64,000 nucleotides of DNA, from the NCBI GenBank assembly GCA_020073265.1, contig JAIQFN010000026.1, forward strand, positions 20,600 to 84,599. The letters are read 5' to 3'. The translations under genes and the position numbers were made by a program. The stretch is from Terriglobia bacterium. GTDB lineage: Bacteria > Acidobacteriota > Terriglobia > Bryobacterales > Bryobacteraceae. Every line of letters begins with the position of its first letter. The first letter of the stretch is position 1. The notes beneath the pieces were generated by a model. The model ran no database searches and was not told the DNA's origin. It saw nothing but the letters and a program-made list of their open reading frames with translations. Positions 18,326 through 25,109 of this stretch are shown here, one piece after another.

Positions 18326-18355
18326 GCGGCTGCACTTCGCGCCCCTCGATCATTG

Positions 18356-18540
18356 GTGAGGAGTCTGGAGTCCACGTGGAGTCCAAACGCGGTCGAAAGC
18401 CTCCTATGGCGTCCATTGGCGTCCAGAACGCGCCCCGCTAAGTTTTTTGTTGCTGGTCAGAATGCCTGTAAGTGATTGATATTTCTTAAATGGCATGGAA
18501 GAAATCGTGAGTTCGAATCTCACCAGGTCCACCAAAACAA
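18356..18540 (+). repeat. islet boundary repeat, copy 1 (integrase 3'-end-like remnant plus tRNA-Ala 3' half)
   Basis: This is homologous over about 185 bases to 19675-19861. The left half is open in one frame and ends ...ESGVHVESKRGRKPP...GVQNAPR-stop, matching SPGVRVGVRTAKSRP...GVHVASC-stop in the other copy. This looks like the preserved 3' tip of an integrase-type gene whose body is gone. From 18466 (CTGTAAGTGATTGATATTTC) the two copies are almost identical through the tRNA-derived core and the trailing AAACAAA. Confidence 0.65.
18490..18534 (+). repeat. tRNA-Ala 3'-half direct repeat (att-like), copy 1
   Basis: This 45-base copy of tRNA-Ala bases 14463-14507 includes anticodon GGC, the T arm, acceptor 3' strand and CCA. 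It differs at two positions (GAAAT for GAGGT). The tRNA 5' half is absent, so it is not a functional tRNA. It marks the junction between the first and second islet. Confidence 0.85.
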
Positions 18541-18564
18541 AACCCAACGACTCCCGACGACAAG

Positions 18565-18765
18565 GTGGATGAGGAAGGTGTTTGGAGTGACGGGCCGCTA
18601 TGGAACGACTTCGGCCACCGTGCCGCTGTCCTCGGCATGACGTGGTCGCGAGGGGAGGAGGTGTTGCCATTCCTGGTGCGAACGGCGAATTCTCTTGGCC
18701 TAACCGTTTTCGACTGGGGCGGCCCTACAATCTGTCGGCCGGGAAGCGCGCCACGTCCTTCCTGA
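18565..18765 (+). pseudogene. possible fragment of an unrecognised protein
   Basis: An open frame of 66 codons contains GHRAAVLGMTWSRGEEVLPF and LVRTANSLGLTVFDWGGPTI, a well-formed alpha/beta segment unlike random shadow translation in this region. There is no ribosome-binding site and the N-terminus looks missing, right after the att-like repeat. It may be the C-terminal end of a small accessory gene truncated by recombination. The call rests only on the look of the translation. Confidence 0.25.
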
Positions 18766-18786
18766 CGTAGGATTTATTGCCGTGAC

Positions 18787-19119
18787 CTATGCCGAACGCC
18801 GGATCGGTACAAAACGGATCTCGACCCGCTGATTCAACGCGCCCGCTATCCTGCGCAACATTGCCAGGGAGTGGCCTTCGTAATCGGCATCCTCAAGGCG
18901 GCAGATGACCGAGGCGGTGGTGCCTATGAGCTTGGCAAGCTGAGTTTGGGTGAGGGCCGCCGCTGCCCTCAGTTCCTGGATTTTGCGGGCGATCTCTTCA
19001 TTCGCGCGCGCCTCTTCCAGGTTCTTCAGCCGGGCCGGCTTGCCTTCGTAGAGCCGGCGGTGAAGGATCTCCACCGCGTCGCTGGTCGGTTTCAGCGTCT
19101 TTGCTTTGTTATCTGACAT
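18787..19119 (-). CDS. XRE-family (HigA-like) antitoxin
   Basis: The product is 110 aa. The ATG at 19119 follows GAGGAGG by 7 bases and is preferred to an in-frame TTG 6 bases upstream. The N-terminal tail (ILHRRLYEGKPARLKNLEEA) is followed by a helix-turn-helix domain (ARKIQELRAAAALTQTQLAK, then LIGTTASVICRLEDADYEGH and MLRRIAGALNQRVEIRFVP). It neutralises the upstream toxin and should repress the operon through the palindrome at 19505-19520. It starts 2 bases after the toxin stop, in toxin-first order as in higBA. Confidence 0.85.
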   Translation of the reverse strand: MSDNKAKTLKPTSDAVEILHRRLYEGKPARLKNLEEARANEEIARKIQELRAAAALTQTQLAKLIGTTASVICRLEDADYEGHSLAMLRRIAGALNQRVEIRFVPIRRSA

Positions 19120-19121
19120 GG

Positions 19122-19490
19122 TCAAGCCTCCTCATAAGTGTGCTTCGCAGGATTCGCCTCAAACCGCTTCTTGCGTTCGACGGCCCGATCGATCTCTTTC
19201 GGCGGGACCACCCGCTCCTTCGCAAGACCGTGAGAGACCACGGCCGCCACCGCGCCGTGGAAGAAGTACAGGATCCGGTAATGAACGCCTCCCAGGCTGG
19301 CGCGCAGTTCGTAGATGCCGTCTCGCAGAAAGTCCGCTTCGGGCCGACGCAGTTCGTGGCCCATCTCGCGCAGGCGCTCCAACCGGAGGTAGCACTTGTC
19401 CTGCACTTTCGCCGGTAACTTGTCGAACCACTCGATGAACGGGCATGATCCGTCTTCCTCCCGGTAGAGGGCGACTCTGGTCTTGGACAC
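19122..19490 (-). CDS. HigB/RelE-like toxin
   Basis: The GTG at 19490 gives 122 aa. The TTG at 19511, which would add 7 residues, lies inside the palindromic operator and is therefore less likely. The sequence includes YREEDGSCPFIEWFDKLPAK, LERLREMGHELRRPEADFLR, DGIYELRASLGGVHYRILYF and HGLAKERVVPPKEIDRAVER. This is the phage-derived Gp49-like/HigB pattern, with the R-x-L-Y-F strand and the C-terminal K...P..EI..A helix. It is predicted to be a ribosome-dependent mRNA interferase. It is paired with the XRE antitoxin downstream. Confidence 0.83.
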   Translation of the reverse strand: MSKTRVALYREEDGSCPFIEWFDKLPAKVQDKCYLRLERLREMGHELRRPEADFLRDGIYELRASLGGVHYRILYFFHGAVAAVVSHGLAKERVVPPKEIDRAVERKKRFEANPAKHTYEEA

Positions 19491-19504
19491 TCGACCCCAG
19501 TCTA

Positions 19505-19520
19505 TTCGCAATATTGCGAA
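19505..19520. promoter_or_regulatory. palindromic operator of the HigBA-like operon
   Basis: TTCGCAATATTGCGAA is a perfect 16-bp palindrome centred 15-30 bases upstream of the toxin GTG. This is where an XRE antitoxin dimer would bind to autorepress. No other perfect palindrome of this length stands out nearby. Confidence 0.65.
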
Positions 19521-19674
19521 AACGCAAGTTTGGCTCCGCGAAGCCGGGAAGGCGGGCGCTGCTCCACATGGGCATCATCCGTATAGGGGAAACCGATTGT
19601 TGTCTCCTTCGGAAGACCACAAATAGAGCAGCCCGCAACCGCGCGCGCAGGAAAGCACGCCACGTGCCAGCCCG

Positions 19675-19861
19675 TGCGTGGAGTCCTGGAGTCCGCGTTG
19701 GAGTCCGGACGGCAAAAAGCCGCCCTGTGGCGTCCACCGGAGTCCACGTCGCCTCTTGCTAAGTCTTTTGCTTCGCGCCAAACTGTCTGTAAGTGATTGA
19801 TATTTCTTAAATGGCATGGAAGAGGTCGTGAGTTCGAATCTCACCAGGTCCACCAAAACAA
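19675..19861 (+). repeat. islet boundary repeat, copy 2
   Basis: Counterpart of 18356-18540: GAGTCC-rich integrase-tail-like frame ending at a TAA, then CTGTAAGTGATTGATATTTC, the tRNA-derived core and AAACAAA. It closes the second islet (18535-19855, which holds the HigBA-like pair). The conserved reading frame in both copies is the reason to think of a former integrase gene. No recombinase motif is left. Confidence 0.65.
19811..19855 (+). repeat. tRNA-Ala 3'-half direct repeat (att-like), copy 2
   Basis: All 45 bases are identical to tRNA-Ala bases 14463-14507, from the anticodon loop to CCA. The 5' half is missing. It is the distal att-like site of the tandem islets. Confidence 0.87.
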
Positions 19862-19874
19862 AGTCAGATTTTAC

Positions 19875-20840
19875 TTACGTGGACCGTCTCTTTCTAAACC
19901 TCAGCAGACCGATCCCCGCTAAGGCGCATATCAAGAGCGGCAGACTGGCGGGCTCCGGAACCGCACTGGTGTTCTCGACTCCGAGAAACTGATTGTTGAC
20001 GATCAGCCCTTCCGCTGAATTGACGGTGTAGCCGGACGGAAGATCGAATACGAATCCTGAAAACGGAAAGCTGACCGTGTCGGCGAAGTTGGCGCCACCC
20101 GTTGCGTTGGCAGAACCCGTGCCATTTACGTAGCCGGCGACACCCGCGTTCGTATCTAGGGTGATCTGCAGCGTCAGGGGGACACCCACGGGCACGTCAA
20201 ACTGGTCGGTGCCAGCGGTGGTGCCCACCGATTCTACCGGCGACCCACAGCCTGCAATGTCGCCCAAGAGCCCGCTCCTAGAGAAGCAGGACGTGCCGGA
20301 GACGAAGTTCCCGTTCCACTGATCGTTGGCCATGCTTCCGCCAAACCCAAAATAGAATTGGTCATTATCGGTGAGGTAACCACTGAAGCTGACAGTCGCT
20401 GCACCCTCCGCTCCGTACTGAAAGTTTCCGCTCGCCGATGCGGTGGCACTCATGGAGCCGGCCAACGCCAGATTGAGCGCGGTGGTGATGGAATCGGTCG
20501 GCCCCGAAAAAATAACGTCGTCCAGCGTGAACTGGGCCTCTGACCCTACGCTCCAACCACAAAAGCCCCCTGGGCAACTACCCGCGAAGCCGGTCAGCGT
20601 TGCACCCGACACGGCCCCAACAATGCCGGGGGACGCCGACGCACCGCCTGTCAGTTGCAAGAGCAGTCCGCCGCTGCCATTGAGGTCGCCAGAAGTGGAA
20701 ACCGGGGTCGATCCCGAGTTGGTCGGGCCGTAGGTGGTCGTGACGTAATAGATCGCGTCAGCCTTTATCGGCCCGCCACTGATGACCATCACCGCCAGCG
20801 CAACCGCCATGCGAACGCCTTTGATCGTATTGGTTCTCAT
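19875..20840 (-). CDS. PEP-CTERM sorting-domain protein
   Basis: The product is 321 aa. The ATG at 20840 has AGGAG 6 bases upstream, preferred over a longer in-frame start. The signal peptide is MRTNTIKGVRMAVALAVMVI. The body is Gly/Ser/Thr-rich and beta-predicted with few charges. The C-terminus VPEPASLPLLICALAGIGLL followed by RFRKRRST is a classic PEP-CTERM signal (VPEP, hydrophobic helix, Arg/Lys-rich tail), processed by an exosortase/EpsH system encoded elsewhere. It is exported, probably to the surface or exopolysaccharide matrix. The function is unknown. Confidence 0.88.
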   Translation of the reverse strand: MRTNTIKGVRMAVALAVMVISGGPIKADAIYYVTTTYGPTNSGSTPVSTSGDLNGSGGLLLQLTGGASASPGIVGAVSGATLTGFAGSCPGGFCGWSVGSEAQFTLDDVIFSGPTDSITTALNLALAGSMSATASASGNFQYGAEGAATVSFSGYLTDNDQFYFGFGGSMANDQWNGNFVSGTSCFSRSGLLGDIAGCGSPVESVGTTAGTDQFDVPVGVPLTLQITLDTNAGVAGYVNGTGSANATGGANFADTVSFPFSGFVFDLPSGYTVNSAEGLIVNNQFLGVENTSAVPEPASLPLLICALAGIGLLRFRKRRST

Positions 20841-21036
20841 GATCGCTCCTGTAAGAATGCATCTGTCTATCACTCGGATTCTTGCTCTGGCGAGGCCCGC
20901 CGAATCGGGCGGAAGATCGCCATGTGTTCAGTTAGCGCGCAAAATCGGGATAAACGAGCTCAGCCCAGGCCAACGGGGAGCGCGGCTTCCGTACCAGTAC
21001 TCACCGATCGGGGAATGAACGATACACTACACTTGA

Positions 21037-21603
21037 ATGGAGATGCTCCAGCCGGACGAACTCGCAGGGTCGTCGTTCCTGAAAAACGGCAACCAGGAAG
21101 CGCTGGGCGCCTGGGTCACGGCCCTCTACACGGAACTGCGGCGGCTGGCGGCGCATTATATGGACCGGGAGCGCGAGAATCACACCTTGCAGACCACCGC
21201 GCTGGTGCATGAGGCGTATCTTCGCTTAGTGGAGCAGCGCGAGGTGCAATGGGAGAGCCGGAGCCAGGTGATCGGCATCGCGGCACAACTGATGCGCCGT
21301 ATTCTGCTGGATTACAGCCGGGGCCACCGGTCCGCGAAGCGCGGCGGGAAAGTGCGCAAGATCTATTTGCAGGAAGCCTCGCTGGTCTCAAAGGACCGTA
21401 GCGCGGATGTGCTGGCTGTCGACGAAGCGCTGACGCGTCTGGCGACCGTCGATCCGCAACATGCGCGCGTGGTGGAGCTGCGCTTCTTCGGAGGGCTCAG
21501 CGTGGAGGAGACCGCCGGAGTGCTGGGGGTTTCGTCCGCCACGGTGAAGCGCAACTGGAGCGTCGCCAAGGCGTGGCTGGCGCGCGAACTGAAGACGGGG
21601 TAG
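21037..21603 (+). CDS. ECF-type RNA polymerase sigma factor
   Basis: The product is 188 aa. Region 2 is represented by LYTELRRLAAHYMDRERENH and TALVHEAYLRLVEQREVQWE. Region 4 is VDPQHARVVELRFFGGLSVE and ETAGVLGVSSATVKRNWSVA. The 'TLQTTALVHEAYLRL' string is diagnostic of the acidobacterial/planctomycete ECF family (TIGR02999-type), which is typically encoded next to a Ser/Thr kinase, as here (7-base gap). No anti-sigma gene is present. The ATG at 21037 lacks a clear Shine-Dalgarno. Confidence 0.9.
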   Translation: MEMLQPDELAGSSFLKNGNQEALGAWVTALYTELRRLAAHYMDRERENHTLQTTALVHEAYLRLVEQREVQWESRSQVIGIAAQLMRRILLDYSRGHRSAKRGGKVRKIYLQEASLVSKDRSADVLAVDEALTRLATVDPQHARVVELRFFGGLSVEETAGVLGVSSATVKRNWSVAKAWLARELKTG

Positions 21604-21610
21604 GCCCGCG

Positions 21611-24600
21611 ATGGATTTGTGGAACCAGGCGAAAGACATTCTGGCGCTCGCCCTGGAGCAGGCTCCGGAGGCCCGCGACGATTTTGTCCGCCAGGTTTGC
21701 GGCGATAACCACGAACTGCGCGAAGAAGTCCAGTCGCTGCTCTTGTATCACGATCAAGCCGACACGCTGCTGGAGACTCCGGCCGCGCTCCACGTTCTGG
21801 ATCGATCGCCGGGCGCGATACCCGGCGGGCGTGTGGGCGCCTATCGCATCACGCGCGAAATCGGCCAGGGCGGCATGGCGGCGGTCTATCTGGGCGAACG
21901 CGACGACGGGCAATTCCGCATGCGCGCGGCCATCAAGATGTTGAAGCCCGGCGTCTACAGCGAAGAAATCCTGCAGCGATTCGGAAACGAGCGCCAGACG
22001 CTGGCGGCGCTCGATCACCCCAACATCGTCAGGCTTCTGGATGGCGGCAGCACGGCCGAGGGCTGGCCCTACCTGATCATGGAATACGTCGAGGGCGCGC
22101 CCATCGTGAAGTCTTGCGATGACCGGCAGCTTGCGGTGAGAGAACGCCTGGAGTTGTTTCTGAATGTCTGTGCGGCGGTGGAGTACGCGCATCGCAACCA
22201 GGTGATCCATCGCGATCTCAAGCCCGCCAACATTCTGATCACCAAGGATGGGATTCCCCGTCTGCTCGACTTCGGGATCGCCAAGCTGCTGAATTCGGAA
22301 TTGCAGCAGACCCCGTTGGCCACCAGCACGGGCTGGCGTCCCATGACGCTGGAATACGCGAGCCCGGAGCAGGTGCAGGGTCGAGCGGTGACGTGTGCGT
22401 CGGACATCTATTCTCTGGGCGTGCTGCTTTACGAATTGCTGACGGGGCAGAGGCCGTTTGAGAGCGAGCGCCGCTCCCGGCAGGAGCTGGAGCGGATGAT
22501 TTGCGAGCAGGACCCGGAACGGCCCAGCAGCGTCGTTCGTCGCTTGGGCGGCAGTGCGAGAGTGAGCCGCGATCTGGACACCATCGTCTTAAAAGCGCTG
22601 TGCAAGCAGCCTGAAGATCGCTACGCCTCGGTGGCCGACTTTGCCGAAGACATCCAGCGGCACCTTTCTGGTAAGCCGATCAAAGCGCGAAAGCCCGCGC
22701 TGCTGTATCGCGCCACGCGCTTCGCTCGCCGGCACAGAGAATCCGTGGCTACGGCGCTGGCTGTTCTAGTTGTGGCCGCTGGGGCCGCCGGGTGGTGGAT
22801 CCACAGTTTGCGAAAAGACGCCGTTGAGAAATCGCGCGCGGCGCCGCTCATCCACACGCGGCGCTCGATTGCGGTGTGGGGCTTTCAGAATCTCTCCGGC
22901 CGTCCGGACACGGCGTGGCTCTCGCATGCATTGTCGGAAACGCTGTCGGCTCAACTGGCCGCCGGCGAAGAGCTGCGCATCACGCCCGCCGAGACGGTCG
23001 CGCGAACCAAGGCCGACCTGGCTATGCCGGACGCCGAGACCATTCCGCGATCCGCGCTCGAGCGCGTTCGAAGGAATCTGGGCAGCGATTGGATCGTACT
23101 CGGATCATATCGGGACTCGGGACCGGATCAGCACGGCGAGACGCGGCTGGATGTTCACATGGAGAACGCGGCGACCGGGGAGAGCACGGCCGCGGTCTCG
23201 GAAACGGGCAACGATCGCGAGGTGGTCGAGCTAGCGTTGCGGGCCGGCGCGCGGCTGCGGTCGCGCTTCGGGGTCTCGGAGACGTCCGCGGTGGAGACTC
23301 AGCAGATCCGCGCGGCGTTTCCATCGAGTCCCGAGGCGATGCGGCTATATTCGGAGGCTCGAGCGCGCCTGGAAGCTTTCGACGCGCTGGGCGCGCGCGA
23401 TTTGCTGGCCCGCGCAGCGGCGATCGATCCATCCGCTCCGCTGACCCATGCTGCGTTGTCGTCGGCCTGGAGAACGCTGGGCTACGGGGCGAAAGCCGGC
23501 GAAGAAGCCAGACTCGCCCTGGATCGGGCGGCGTTGGTTTCGCGCGAAAATCACCTGCTGGTGGAAGCCGGCTGGTACGAAGCCAGCAGCAACTGGGCGC
23601 AAGCGATGGCGACGTACCAGTTGTTGACGGGCCTGTTCCCCGACAGCCTGGAGTACGCGCTGGAGCTCGCGGGCGCCGAGAGTCTGGGCGGCCACGGCAA
23701 GCAAGCCTTGGAGACACTCGCCGCGCTGTCGCGGTCGAGCGAGGGCGCTTCGGACGATCCTCGCATCGATATGGCGGTCGCGACCGCTGCTGCCGTCCTG
23801 GGCGACAGCAAGCTTCGCCGGGATGCGGCCGAGCGCGCTGCGGTCAAGGCCGATCAACAAGGCGCCAGGCTGCTCGCGGCCCGCGCCCGAACCCTGGAAT
23901 GCCGGGCGCTCGCGAATCTGGGAGAAAACGAACGGGCCGCGGTGGTGTGTGAAGCGGCGCATCGTGGTTTTGTCGAGGCTGGCGATCGCGGAGGAATCGC
24001 GCGCGCGCTGCACGCCACGGCGGAGGTGCCTCTGAATCAGGGCGACTTTCTTCGGGCGGGCGAGCTGTATCGGCAGGCGCTCGCCATCATGCGCGAAATC
24101 GGCGACCGCCAGGGAACCGCCACCGAGCTGGTGAATCTCGGTCTGGTTCAGGTGAAGCAGGGGAATTTCGCCGCTGCGCACCAGCTGTACGCCGAGTCGC
24201 TCGCGAATTACACCGCGGCGGGCGACCAGAACGGGATCGCGGCGGTGACCGGCAATCAGGGGAATCTTTATCGCGCGGAGGGCAGGCTGCCGGAGGCGCT
24301 GTCGAATTACCAACGCGTGTTGGCTCTCTCGAACCAATTGGGGCATCGCAGTTCGGCCGCGCTGGCGATGGCGGCCATCGGAGATGTGTTGATGGATGAG
24401 GGCGATCTTTCCGGCGCCGACAAGATGTACCAGCAGTCGCTTGGCATCGAGCGGGAGATCGGAGAAAAAAGCTACGCCGCCGAGCGGATGGCGAGCATCG
24501 GCGAACTGCTGGCGCAGCAAGGGCAGACGGATCGTGCCGTCCAGATTCTTCAGGAAGCCCTTCAGCAGCAGGAGCAACTGGGCAAGCGGGGCAGCGCGGC

Positions 24601-25096
24601 GGAGACGCGGTTGGTTTTGGGCGAGGTGGACTGCGATCTCGGACGTTTCCAGGAAGCCGAACAGCTGGCCCGATCGGCGCTGGCTGTATTCCAGGAGCAG
24701 CGCGAACCGAACCAGGAGATTTCGGCGCGTGCGCTGCTGTGCCGGTCGCTACTGCTGCAAGGAAAGAAAGATGAGGCGACAGAGGTTTTGAGCGGCGCGC
24801 TGGAGCTCGCAAAAAACAGCTCGAAAGTGATAACCCGCCGGCTGCTCGCTCTCGATTACGCCCGGCTGCTGGCTGCGACCAATCATCCTGCCCGCGCGGA
24901 ACAGACTGCGCGACAGGTGATGTCGGAGGCCGGCAAATCGATGGTGTGGCTGCGTCTGGAGGCGCAACTGGTTCTGGGACAGATCGATCTCCAGCGCAAG
25001 CCGGCCGCGGGCCGCGCCGAGCTCGACCAGGTAGTCAAGGCCGCGCGAGAAAAAGGTTTCGAGCGGATCGCGCGCCAGGCTTCAGCGTCGCTGTAA
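21611..25096 (+). CDS. transmembrane Ser/Thr kinase with TPR repeats
   Basis: The product is 1161 aa. The kinase domain spans about 77-345: IGQGGMAAVY, AAIKML with Lys109, IHRDLKPANI with Asp202, DFG at 220-222, and YASPEQVQGRAVTCASDIYS. The segment at about 383-402 (VATALAVLVVAAGAAGWWIH) is a membrane helix. Beyond it are a FlgO/TolB-like region (AVWGFQNLSGRPDTAWLSHA), then an array of TPR repeats from about 560 to the end. The canonical ones include ELYRQALAIMREIGDRQGTA, YQRVLALSNQLGHRSSAALA and MYQQSLGIEREIGEKSYAAE. It follows the ECF gene directly, and ECF activity may depend on kinase phosphorylation. Confidence 0.9.
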   Translation: MDLWNQAKDILALALEQAPEARDDFVRQVCGDNHELREEVQSLLLYHDQADTLLETPAALHVLDRSPGAIPGGRVGAYRITREIGQGGMAAVYLGERDDGQFRMRAAIKMLKPGVYSEEILQRFGNERQTLAALDHPNIVRLLDGGSTAEGWPYLIMEYVEGAPIVKSCDDRQLAVRERLELFLNVCAAVEYAHRNQVIHRDLKPANILITKDGIPRLLDFGIAKLLNSELQQTPLATSTGWRPMTLEYASPEQVQGRAVTCASDIYSLGVLLYELLTGQRPFESERRSRQELERMICEQDPERPSSVVRRLGGSARVSRDLDTIVLKALCKQPEDRYASVADFAEDIQRHLSGKPIKARKPALLYRATRFARRHRESVATALAVLVVAAGAAGWWIHSLRKDAVEKSRAAPLIHTRRSIAVWGFQNLSGRPDTAWLSHALSETLSAQLAAGEELRITPAETVARTKADLAMPDAETIPRSALERVRRNLGSDWIVLGSYRDSGPDQHGETRLDVHMENAATGESTAAVSETGNDREVVELALRAGARLRSRFGVSETSAVETQQIRAAFPSSPEAMRLYSEARARLEAFDALGARDLLARAAAIDPSAPLTHAALSSAWRTLGYGAKAGEEARLALDRAALVSRENHLLVEAGWYEASSNWAQAMATYQLLTGLFPDSLEYALELAGAESLGGHGKQALETLAALSRSSEGASDDPRIDMAVATAAAVLGDSKLRRDAAERAAVKADQQGARLLAARARTLECRALANLGENERAAVVCEAAHRGFVEAGDRGGIARALHATAEVPLNQGDFLRAGELYRQALAIMREIGDRQGTATELVNLGLVQVKQGNFAAAHQLYAESLANYTAAGDQNGIAAVTGNQGNLYRAEGRLPEALSNYQRVLALSNQLGHRSSAALAMAAIGDVLMDEGDLSGADKMYQQSLGIEREIGEKSYAAERMASIGELLAQQGQTDRAVQILQEALQQQEQLGKRGSAAETRLVLGEVDCDLGRFQEAEQLARSALAVFQEQREPNQEISARALLCRSLLLQGKKDEATEVLSGALELAKNSSKVITRRLLALDYARLLAATNHPARAEQTARQVMSEAGKSMVWLRLEAQLVLGQIDLQRKPAAGRAELDQVVKAAREKGFERIARQASASL

Positions 25097-25109
25097 ACTC
25101 GTTCCCGGG

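Noticed and set aside
18404..18670. Minus-strand frames containing DLVRFELTxSSMPFKK across the tRNA-like repeats (also at 14323-14586 and 19575-19856)
   Set aside because: They are translations of the reverse complement of tRNA-Ala 3' sequence, a well-known spurious product, not a gene family.
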